A DNA stretch of 64,000 nt. Origin: Deltaproteobacteria bacterium (GTDB lineage: Bacteria > Myxococcota_A > UBA9042 > PHBI01). The notes beneath the pieces are model-generated. The model was not told the origin of the DNA. It ran no database searches and saw nothing but the letters and a program-made list of their open reading frames with translations. Positions 52,010 through 59,224 of this stretch are shown piece after piece. The translations under genes were made by a program, and so were the position numbers. The stretch covers positions 124,001 through 188,000 of the forward strand of contig JACKFA010000004.1 in the NCBI GenBank assembly GCA_020632715.1. The letters are read 5' to 3'. Positions within the stretch are counted from its first letter, which is position 1. Every line of letters starts with the position of its first letter.

Positions 52010-53128
52010 CTACTTGTCCTTGGCCTCCTCGGTGTCGTAGAGGAGCGTCATCGCGTTGTCGTCGCCGCCGAACTCCGCCTTGTGCTCGGCGTGGTAGCTC
52101 TGATCCTCGCCCTTGCCGAACGGGTTCGAGCCCTTCCGGTTCGCCGGGCCGTACATGCGGAAGTGCCAGTCGCTGCTCGCGAGGTTGGTGTCGCCCTCCT
52201 TCCGCTCGGAGTTGCTCCGGCCGAAGTTCTCGAGCGTGACGTAGTCGCCGCCGGCCTTCGCGACGACGGGCGCCCAGTGCATGAGGAAGGGATCCTTGCC
52301 CTGACTACCGGAGGCGCGCGCGACCTGGAGCGACTGGCCGACCTTCGTGGGCGCCGCGTGCTGGTTGATCCCGAGCTTCTTCGCGTACTTGCTGCGCGTC
52401 TTCTCGTCCAGCTCGCCGTAGACCTCCTTCGACTCCTCCTTACCCTCGGGCTTGCGCCCGAGCTCGCGCTTCGCGATCTCGGACCGCACGTCGCCGACGG
52501 GGAGCATGTGGTCCCGGCTGGTGGTGTCGAAGCGCAACGGGTCCATGCCCTTCCCGGCGCGCTTGATCGACTTCTGGCCCTCCGCGAGGGCCCCCATCGT
52601 CTCCCAGGCGTTCATGTTGCAGCCCTCGTAGGACTTCATCCCGTCGCCCTCCGTCTCGGTGCGGGCGTTGGCCGGGACGACCTCCTTGAGCGTGATGGGG
52701 GACTTCTTGCGGTGGTTCTTGCGCCCGGTGATCGAGCCCCCGCCGGCCCGGACGGACACGGGTGACTTCAGACCCTTCAGGGTGCTGTTCGCGCTGCTGA
52801 TGATGGACTGCTCGGCGTAGAAGACGTGGGTGCCGGAGCCCTCGCCGGGGTCGGGCGTGGCCATGCGGCCGTCGTCCGAGACGCGCAGGAGCGCGTTGAG
52901 CCCGCCGTACGGCGTCTCCTTCCCCGCGCCGGACTCCATCTTCCGGTAGCACTGCACGGGCGCCTGCCCGGAGCCGCCTGAGCCCGGGCTCAGCGCGGCC
53001 TCGCCGGCGCCGAAGCTCATCCCGCGGAGCGCTGCGCGGCTGGGGTCACGGAGGCCGCTCGCGGCGGCGGTGGCGTCATCCGCGAGGTGTTGGGGCGCGC
53101 TCGCGCGCGTCTCGCGCTGGACGTTCAT
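52010..53128 (-). CDS. orphan protein with possible Cys-His catalytic core; candidate contractile-injection effector
   Basis: 372 residues, ATG 53128 with GAGGAG 7 nt upstream; in-frame codons further up lack a ribosome site. No signal peptide. The N-terminus is disordered and contains QAPVQCYRKME, similar to the leader regions of extracellular contractile-injection cargo. A basic middle part follows. An EGCNMNAWE segment puts a Cys at the start of a helix, and LMHWAPVVAKAGGDYVTLENFGR supplies a His and a strand pair, ending in WHFRMYGP and SYHAEHKAEFGG. This order suits a papain/NlpC-like hydrolase or deamidase. Both the injection link and the activity are inferences. No injection-system structural genes are in the window. 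The 221 bp downstream hold nothing recognisable. Confidence 0.6.
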   Translation of the reverse strand: MNVQRETRASAPQHLADDATAAASGLRDPSRAALRGMSFGAGEAALSPGSGGSGQAPVQCYRKMESGAGKETPYGGLNALLRVSDDGRMATPDPGEGSGTHVFYAEQSIISSANSTLKGLKSPVSVRAGGGSITGRKNHRKKSPITLKEVVPANARTETEGDGMKSYEGCNMNAWETMGALAEGQKSIKRAGKGMDPLRFDTTSRDHMLPVGDVRSEIAKRELGRKPEGKEESKEVYGELDEKTRSKYAKKLGINQHAAPTKVGQSLQVARASGSQGKDPFLMHWAPVVAKAGGDYVTLENFGRSNSERKEGDTNLASSDWHFRMYGPANRKGSNPFGKGEDQSYHAEHKAEFGGDDNAMTLLYDTEEAKDK

Positions 53129-53254
53129 GGCTGGGCTCCTCGATGGGATCTGGGTATCCATCAGAGGAGTTCGGAAACCGCGCGAGAACCCCCTCACGGA
53201 GGCGCGCCTTTCTCTCCCGGACCGGCTCGCGGGCGGCCACGCAGGCCGGCCCCG

Positions 53255-53881
53255 TCAGCTCCGCTCCAGGAACCGCGCGTACTTCCCGAGGGTCTGCACC
53301 GCGAGCGCCACGCCTGCCTCGGCCGCCGCGGCCTCGACGACCGCGCGCGCCCCCTCGGGGTCGTCCGTCTCGACCTCGACCTCGGCGTCGACGCTGCCAT
53401 CCGGGAAGCGCGTCTCGTCGACCTCGAGCAGGAACCCGCCCGCGCGCACGCGCCGCCGCAGGTTCGTCGTCGCCCCGCGCACCGTGAGCGCCGTCACGCC
53501 CAGCGTGTCGCGCAGCATCGTCGCCGCGTCGCCCTCGAGCCCGTCGAGCAGCGGCTCACCGCCGTCGCGGAAGGCGAGCCAGCGCGCGACGGGCACGGCC
53601 TGCTCGACCTCCTCGGCGCTGAACACCCCGTGCGCGATGGACGTGCGTCGCTTGCAGGTCAGGATCGCCCGCGCGATGGGCGCCTCCTCGCGCGGCTCGT
53701 CCCGCTCCTCGCGCAGCCGCGTCATGACGCGCTGCGTCACGAGCACCCCGCCCGGGTCCTCGAGGTAGACGTTGCGCTGCAGCACCGCGCCCTCGGGCGC
53801 CGGCAGCGCCGCGAGCAGCGCCGGGAGCCGCGCCGGCTCGGCGAGCGCCAGCTTGAGCTCGACCTCGACGCGCTCCGTCAA
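53255..53881 (-). CDS. CYTH-domain protein
   Basis: 208 residues from TTG 53881, which overlaps the upstream stop (TTGA). The start is set by the CYTH signature near the N-terminus, VEVELKLAL (ExExK pattern). It is followed by QRNVYLEDPGGVL, MTRLREE, ILTCKRR, LRRRVRAGGFLLEVDETRFPDG and DAEVEVET, the alternating acidic/basic strands of the tunnel fold. Members bind triphosphates with divalent metal (class IV adenylyl cyclase, thiamine triphosphatase, tripolyphosphatase). Which reaction applies cannot be told here. Third gene of the BON-OmpA operon. Confidence 0.88.
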   Translation of the reverse strand: MTERVEVELKLALAEPARLPALLAALPAPEGAVLQRNVYLEDPGGVLVTQRVMTRLREERDEPREEAPIARAILTCKRRTSIAHGVFSAEEVEQAVPVARWLAFRDGGEPLLDGLEGDAATMLRDTLGVTALTVRGATTNLRRRVRAGGFLLEVDETRFPDGSVDAEVEVETDDPEGARAVVEAAAAEAGVALAVQTLGKYARFLERS

Positions 53882-55143
53882 CTGCCTGCCTGCAGCGACC
53901 GCGCCTGCTCGACCCACTGGTCGCGCCGGATCTTGTCCGCCGACACCTTGATCGCCGCCGCGAGCCCCTCGCACGCGTCGTCGTCGAGCGACGCGATCTG
54001 CGCGACCGTCACGATCCCCTGCTCGTGCAGGCGCTTCTCGATGGCCGGCCCGATGCCGCGGATCTGCTTCAGATCGTCCGGCTCGCCGTCCGCGCCCTCC
54101 GCGCCGCCCGAGCCCGCCGCCGGCTTCAGCTTCGCGAGCAGCTGCTCCTTCGACACGACCATCGTCTGGTCGCCCTCGTCCTCGTCGTCCTCGTCGACGA
54201 GGTCGAAGACCGGCATCGCGCGCGTGGCCTCGTCCTCCTCGGCCGCGAGCTCCTTCTTCGGCGGCGCCTTCGGCAGCTCGGGCGGGAGCGGCGGCATCTT
54301 CGCCGGCGGGGCCTCCTCGGGCAGCTCGAACACCGCCATCGCCACCGTCGCCTCCTCGACCACCGGCTTCGGCGCCGCCTTCTTCGGCGCGGCGGCGGCC
54401 GTGAGCGGCGGCGGCTCGGGCGGCGCCGGCACCGCGCTCGCCCCGCCGACCCCGACGCGCACGCTCTCGAGCTGCGCGATGCGCTGCTGCGCCTTCAAGA
54501 GCTCGTGCGTGAGCTGGTCGATGGCGCCGTCCTGCTCCTCGAGCGAGCGCTCCGCGGCGTCGTAGTTCGCCTTGAGCCCGAGGTTCTCCTCCTGGAGCCG
54601 CGCGATGGTCGCGTCCTTCTCGTCGTCGCCGCCCGGGGGCGTCGCGAGCTGCCCGCCCGACTCGAGCGTCGCGCGCAGCTCGGCGACCTGCGCCTTGAGC
54701 TCCGACACGAGCGCCGACTCCGGCGTCGCCGACGCCGCCGACGCCGCCGACGCCGCCCGCGCCTCCTCGAGCTCACGCTTGAGCCGCGCGACCTCGGCGT
54801 CCGACGCCCCGCCGCCGCCGCCGCTCGCCTGCGCCGCCCCGAGCTGCGACTTCAGCTGCTCGATCTTCGACGCCGCCTCGACCCGGTTCTGCTCCGCGAG
54901 GCGGAGCTGCTGCGCGAGCTCGGCGATGGCCGCGTCGCGCTCGCTCAGGTTGCTCGACAGCCCCTCGCGCTCGGCCTCGAGCTCCTTCACCCGGGCCTCG
55001 GCCTTCTTCACCGCGGCGGTCGACGCGCCGGCCGCGGCCGGGGCGCCCTCCTTCTTCCCGCCGAACAGCGCCCAGCCGATGATGAGGCCGAGCAGCGCCG
55101 CGCCCGCGAGGAAGAGGATCATCTCGGTGATGAGGAATCCCAT
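53878..55143 (-). CDS. membrane-anchored coiled-coil protein with C-terminal helix-hairpin-helix
   Basis: 421 residues from ATG 55143, 2 nt after the BON-OmpA stop. One N-terminal membrane helix (MGFLITEMILFLAGAALLG) is followed by a long coiled coil (about 45-235; repeated ELEAEREGLSSNL, LEEARAAS, QEENLGLKANYDAA), then a Pro/Ala/Lys linker and acidic segment. At about 355-415 is a helix-hairpin-helix pair (LKQIRGIGPAIEKRLHEQGI, VAQIASLDDD) like those fused to ribosomal or envelope proteins and annotated as DUF4332-type. HhH modules bind DNA non-specifically or mediate protein contacts. A membrane-tethered coiled coil ending in HhH could link envelope to nucleoid, but this is speculative. Confidence 0.82.
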   Translation of the reverse strand: MGFLITEMILFLAGAALLGLIIGWALFGGKKEGAPAAAGASTAAVKKAEARVKELEAEREGLSSNLSERDAAIAELAQQLRLAEQNRVEAASKIEQLKSQLGAAQASGGGGGASDAEVARLKRELEEARAASAASAASATPESALVSELKAQVAELRATLESGGQLATPPGGDDEKDATIARLQEENLGLKANYDAAERSLEEQDGAIDQLTHELLKAQQRIAQLESVRVGVGGASAVPAPPEPPPLTAAAAPKKAAPKPVVEEATVAMAVFELPEEAPPAKMPPLPPELPKAPPKKELAAEEDEATRAMPVFDLVDEDDEDEGDQTMVVSKEQLLAKLKPAAGSGGAEGADGEPDDLKQIRGIGPAIEKRLHEQGIVTVAQIASLDDDACEGLAAAIKVSADKIRRDQWVEQARSLQAGS

Positions 55144-55145
55144 GG

Positions 55146-56516
55146 CTACTTGCCCCCCTTCGGAACCGTCGTGCCGGTGATCTTGACCTCGACGCGGTCG
55201 TTCAGATGGCGCGTCTCTTTGGTGTTCGGGTAGCGCGGGCGGTTGTAGCCGTAGCCGCGGCTCGTGAGCCGCTTCTCGTCGACGCCCAGCTCCGCGAGGC
55301 GCTGCCGCACCTTCCACGCGTGCTTCGCCGTCGCCGACCGCAGCGCGTCCGGCTCGCCGAGGTTGTGCGAGTAGCCCTCGACCGTCACCTTCGGCCCGGG
55401 GCACCGCTTCAGGAGGCTCGCGATGCGCTGCACGATGGCGTCACCCTCGGGCGTGAGGTCGTTGGCGCGGTCATCCGTGAAGGTGATCCGCTTCTCGCCC
55501 TCGTAGAGCCACATGATGACGTCCTGACACACCTGCGGGTCGAGCGGCGAGGTCGCGCCGAGGTCGACCCCATGCGGCACGGCGCCGGCGTCGGCCACGG
55601 GGGGCGCGGCCGCGTCGGGCTCCGCGGGGGCGGCGGTGTCTGCGACCGCGGCCGGCTCGGTGTCCGCGGCCGGCTCGGTGTCCGCGGCCGGCTCGGTGTC
55701 GACCGCCATCTCCGTGTCGACCGCCATCTCCGTGTCCACCGCGGCGGCGGCGTCCTCGCCGGTCGTCGCGTCGTCGTCGTCGAGCGTGACGAGCGTCGCG
55801 TCACCGTCGACGACGTCCGCGTCCACGGTCGGCGGCGGCACCGACACCGCGATGGCGAGCTTCACGGGCGGCGCGATCTGCCCGCGCAGCACGTCGGAGA
55901 TGGCGCTGCGCGCGGCCTCGTCGGGGGCGGCCCCCGACAGCGTGACCTCGTCGGTCGTGACGCGCAGCGTCCCCGAGGTCGTCTTGCTCAGGCCCTCGAG
56001 GCCGGCGGCGACGCGCTTGACGACCTCCTCGTCGGCGTCCCCCTCGCGCACCGTGACCTTCTTGAGCACCCGCGCGCCCGGGAACGCCTGGGCGACCTTC
56101 TGGTCGAGCCGCTCGTCGAGCAGCGCCCCGAAGACCTCCCCGCGCAGGACGAGCTCGCCGTCCTTCCAGTCGGCCGTCAGGTCGACGCTCGCGGCCGGCG
56201 CGACCACCATGCCGTCGACCGGGCCGCGGTCGGGCGCCTGCACCTTCAGGTCGGCGTAGTCGACGTCGCGGATCCCCGGGACCGCCTGCACGCGCTCGAT
56301 GGCGCGGCCGCGGAGCGCCGTCGTCTGCACCGCGCCGTGGAGCACGGCGTCCCGCCCGCTCATCGCGACCTCGACGCCGCCGATGTTCGCCGCGGACAGC
56401 GCCGTCAGGGCGTCCTTCTGGAGCTTCCTCGGGATGGCCTCCGACTCGTGCTGGACGGCGAAGTACCCCCCGACGACCAGGACGACGAAGGCGGCGAACG
56501 CGATCGTTTTGCGCAT
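55146..56516 (-). CDS. BON-OmpA family envelope protein
   Basis: 456 residues. GGAG (56523-56526) is 6 nt from ATG 56516 but abuts the ATG at 56522, so 56516 (MRKTIAFAAF) is chosen. An N-terminal membrane anchor is followed by two BON-like modules (ALHGAVQTTALRG-like; VDLTADWKDGELVLRGEVFG, then VTLSGAAPDEAARSAI). A spacer of Thr/Glu/Pro/Ala/Asp repeats (TEPAAD, TEMAVD) leads to an OmpA-like peptidoglycan-binding domain (VTVEGYSHNLGEPDALRSA, RLTSRGYGYNRPRYPNTKE, LNDRVEVKI). The order matches mycobacterial ArfA/OmpATb-like proteins. It would bridge membrane and cell wall. First gene of a three-gene operon with the coiled-coil/HhH and CYTH genes. Confidence 0.85.
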   Translation of the reverse strand: MRKTIAFAAFVVLVVGGYFAVQHESEAIPRKLQKDALTALSAANIGGVEVAMSGRDAVLHGAVQTTALRGRAIERVQAVPGIRDVDYADLKVQAPDRGPVDGMVVAPAASVDLTADWKDGELVLRGEVFGALLDERLDQKVAQAFPGARVLKKVTVREGDADEEVVKRVAAGLEGLSKTTSGTLRVTTDEVTLSGAAPDEAARSAISDVLRGQIAPPVKLAIAVSVPPPTVDADVVDGDATLVTLDDDDATTGEDAAAAVDTEMAVDTEMAVDTEPAADTEPAADTEPAAVADTAAPAEPDAAAPPVADAGAVPHGVDLGATSPLDPQVCQDVIMWLYEGEKRITFTDDRANDLTPEGDAIVQRIASLLKRCPGPKVTVEGYSHNLGEPDALRSATAKHAWKVRQRLAELGVDEKRLTSRGYGYNRPRYPNTKETRHLNDRVEVKITGTTVPKGGK

Positions 56517-56700
56517 GTCCATCTCCGGGGTGAGCGCGGGTGAGGTGGTGGTTTCGCGCGCTCAGGAAAAGCTTGGCGCGCCCTGTCTGACGAGGGTGGA
56601 AGAGGTCGGGGACACGGCAGGAGCCAACGCGGCGTCGGTGACGAGACTGGAGCTTGCGGCCATTCGGCGTGGTTGTCCAGCCCTCCCCGGCGCCCTCGGG

Positions 56701-58326
56701 TCACCGCGGGCGCGGCCCGGGCCGCTCGGGTCGCCTCGCCCCCCCGGGGGCGGTCGGCGGATCGGGCGCCGGCGGCGGCGCGGCCGCGGGCGGCGGCGGG
56801 GGGCTCGCGCGCCAGGGGACGCCGTCCACGACGCCCTCGTAGACGCCCGGCACCGCGACGGCCCCGGTCCCGACGGCGCAGCTCCAGGCGCGCCCCCCCT
56901 CGCCCCAGGCGATGGGGATGTCGGCGTGGTCGGCGACGACGTCCACCGCGCGCCGCCACGGCCCGGCCGGCTCGCAGCGCACGCTCGCGTACGGGGCCTC
57001 CGCGGCGATCTCGCGCAGCAGGTCGAGCGGGAGCGGCCACCGCAGCTCGTCGCCGACCCCGCCGCGCAGCGCCATCCCCGGGAGGGCGACCGCGAGCGCG
57101 GCGACGAAGGCGGCGACGGCCCCGCCGAGGGCGACGGCGCGCGCGACGCTGCCCGCGACGTGCTCCCGGGCGAACGCCACGACGGCGACGAGGCCGACGC
57201 CCGCGATGACCGCGGTCGGCGCCCAGAGGAACGGGAGTAGCGAGAGCCGCCCGCCGAAGAGGCCGCCGTCACCGGCGCCGACGAGGATGACGGTGAGCCA
57301 GGCGAGCACGCTCGCCCACGCGCCGGCGCGCCCACGGCGGATGGTCACCCCGAGCCCGACCACGAAGAGCGCGAGCACGGGCAGCGGCGTCCACGCGGCC
57401 CACTGCACGAGGCCGGTCCACGCCATGGCGGCGCGGTCGTGGGCCTGGTCGAAGACAGTCCCGGCGACGTCGTACGGCGGGTTGAAGGTCCACCACGTGT
57501 CCATGAGCCAGCCGCCGAGGCGCTTGCCGGTCTCGGTCCAGAGCGCCGGCCACATCGCGACGAGCGTGACGAGCCCGACCACGGGGGCCGCGAGGAGGCC
57601 GAGGGGCGCCGTCGGGAGGCGCCCCTCGCCGGAGAGCGTCGACGGCGGGCCCTGCGCCGGGCGGGCCACGATGTAGGCCGCGAAGACCGGGATGAGCAGG
57701 AAGACCGCCCCGGGGTGGCAGCCGAGCGCGAGCCCCCACGCGACACCCACGGGGAGCGCCGCCGCGCCGCGCAGGCAGCGCTCGGTCGCGAACATGAGGA
57801 GCGCCATGGCGGCGAGGCCGACCGCCGCGGAGCCCGCTGCCGACGCGGCCTCGAGCACGCCGGGCATGACGAGCAGCGCGCCCGCGGCCCCCGCGGCGAG
57901 CCACCACGAGAAGACGCCGCCCCCGCCTTGCCACCCGGCGACGGCCGCGATGAGGACGAGGGCGAGCGCGACCCAGAGGGCGGCCCCCCAGCCTGCGCGC
58001 TCGAGGTTCGTGGCGGTCGCGCTCGGCGAGGCCATGACGGCCCCGGCGACGGCCCAGCGCGTGAGCGGCGGGTTGACGGCGGCGCGGCGCGCGGGCTGGT
58101 CGCCCGGGATGGCGGCGGCGCGGGCGTCCTCGGGGGGCGTGGCGAAGCCCTCGGCGAGGCGCTCCTTGAAGGGAGGGCCGGTGGCGGTGAGGCGCTCGGC
58201 GAGGACGACGCCGGCCTCGAGCGCGTCGACCTCGTCGGCCGCGAGGACGTCGGCGCGGCCGCCGCCCAGCGCGAGCAGCGCGAGCGCGGCGGCGACCCAG
58301 AGCAGGAGTCCGTGACGCAGCTTCAC
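56701..58326 (-). CDS. polytopic membrane protein, GT39/ArnT-like
   Basis: 541 residues with about 11 hydrophobic segments. The layout suggests a lipid-linked-sugar glycosyltransferase of the PMT/ArnT (GT-C) clan: a first extracytoplasmic loop with an acidic pair (LAADEVDALEAG), HPGAVFLLIPVFAAYI, a later loop (WWTFNPPYDVAGTVFD), and LPFLWAPTAVIAGV. The C-terminal ~130 residues leave the membrane and end in a Pro/Ala/Arg-rich tail that may be translation through non-conserved sequence. Start is ATG 58326. The donor and acceptor are unknown. The 184 bp downstream to the BON-OmpA gene hold no gene. Confidence 0.72.
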   Translation of the reverse strand: MKLRHGLLLWVAAALALLALGGGRADVLAADEVDALEAGVVLAERLTATGPPFKERLAEGFATPPEDARAAAIPGDQPARRAAVNPPLTRWAVAGAVMASPSATATNLERAGWGAALWVALALVLIAAVAGWQGGGGVFSWWLAAGAAGALLVMPGVLEAASAAGSAAVGLAAMALLMFATERCLRGAAALPVGVAWGLALGCHPGAVFLLIPVFAAYIVARPAQGPPSTLSGEGRLPTAPLGLLAAPVVGLVTLVAMWPALWTETGKRLGGWLMDTWWTFNPPYDVAGTVFDQAHDRAAMAWTGLVQWAAWTPLPVLALFVVGLGVTIRRGRAGAWASVLAWLTVILVGAGDGGLFGGRLSLLPFLWAPTAVIAGVGLVAVVAFAREHVAGSVARAVALGGAVAAFVAALAVALPGMALRGGVGDELRWPLPLDLLREIAAEAPYASVRCEPAGPWRRAVDVVADHADIPIAWGEGGRAWSCAVGTGAVAVPGVYEGVVDGVPWRASPPPPPAAAPPPAPDPPTAPGGARRPERPGPRPR

Positions 58327-58420
58327 GCCGCACGGCTACCACCGCGGGGGCGTCGAGGCAACGGCGTTCGGCGCCGGGAGCGCGCGCCCTTGCGCACGGA
58401 ACCTGGCGATTATTCGGCGA

Positions 58421-58449
58421 TTGACAGGCTGGGGGGCGTTGCGTAACGT
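58421..58449 (+). promoter_or_regulatory. consensus-like promoter of the small lipoprotein gene
   Basis: TTGACA (58421-58426), 17 bp, TAACGT (58444-58449). The GTG start lies 7 nt after the -10, again implying a leaderless message. Confidence 0.6.
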
Positions 58450-58456
58450 CGCGCGC

Positions 58457-59140
58457 GTGAAGGGGTATCGAGGACATGCTGTAGCGACCGGGACGCGCGT
58501 GGAGACGCGCGCAGCGATCGTCGCGGACAGCGCCCCCGCCCCCGTCCCGAACGCTGGCGTCCGCGGATGGCGCCACCTCGGTCGAGCGCTCGCGCTCGGC
58601 TTGCTCGCCTCGGTAGTCGCCGCCTGCGGCAGCGACCCGGTCTGCCCCACGGGCACGTCGGGTGCGAACTGCAGGCTCAGCACGGACGTCGGCTCCCAGC
58701 CGGACGTCCCCTCGGCCGCGCCCGACACCGCCACGCCCTCCGCCGACACGGTGGAGGACGCGGTCGACTCGGGCGCGGAGCAGACAGGACAAGCCGCCGT
58801 CGTTCCCGGGTTCCGGGCCGCCGCGCGGACGACCGTTTCGCCATGGGCGCGCGAGGGTGCGCGCCCCGATGATCAACACGAACAACAACCAGATACGAAC
58901 GGATACGTTCACCCGGACACGCCGCCTCGCGCGGTCGCTCGCGTCGCCCCCGCCGCCCTCGGAGCCTGCTCCGAGCGGCCCGTGGCGCCCGCGACCGACG
59001 CGGACGCGGCCCGGAATCTCGCCGCGGCCCGCCGCGCGCTCGGTGACCCCTCTCGACTCGGCCATCGCCGCGGGCCCGCTGGGGGTTTGCCCCCTGCGCG
59101 CGCTGCGGGCGACGCGCCCGGGAGGCGAGGAGCCGGCTGA
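58457..59140 (+). CDS. small lipoprotein-like protein (C-terminal half doubtful)
   Basis: 227 residues as an open frame from GTG 58457. Its N-terminal ~40 residues precede a signal-like stretch (LGRALALGLLASVVAACGSD) with lipobox VVAAC, an unusually long leader. It continues with a Cys pair and the Pro/Asp/Thr linker typical of other lipoproteins here (PDTATPSADTVEDAVDSG). After about residue 110 the sequence becomes Arg/Pro/Ala-rich and looks like shadow translation, so a frameshift or truncation there is possible. No function can be assigned. Confidence 0.5.
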   Translation: MKGYRGHAVATGTRVETRAAIVADSAPAPVPNAGVRGWRHLGRALALGLLASVVAACGSDPVCPTGTSGANCRLSTDVGSQPDVPSAAPDTATPSADTVEDAVDSGAEQTGQAAVVPGFRAAARTTVSPWAREGARPDDQHEQQPDTNGYVHPDTPPRAVARVAPAALGACSERPVAPATDADAARNLAAARRALGDPSRLGHRRGPAGGLPPARAAGDAPGRRGAG

Positions 59141-59224
59141 GGCGGCGCGCGCGACGCGCGCCTCGGCAGGTCATCGAGCGAGCGACGACGTCATGGTGGG
59201 CCCCCCGTCCGGAGGGAGGGCACC

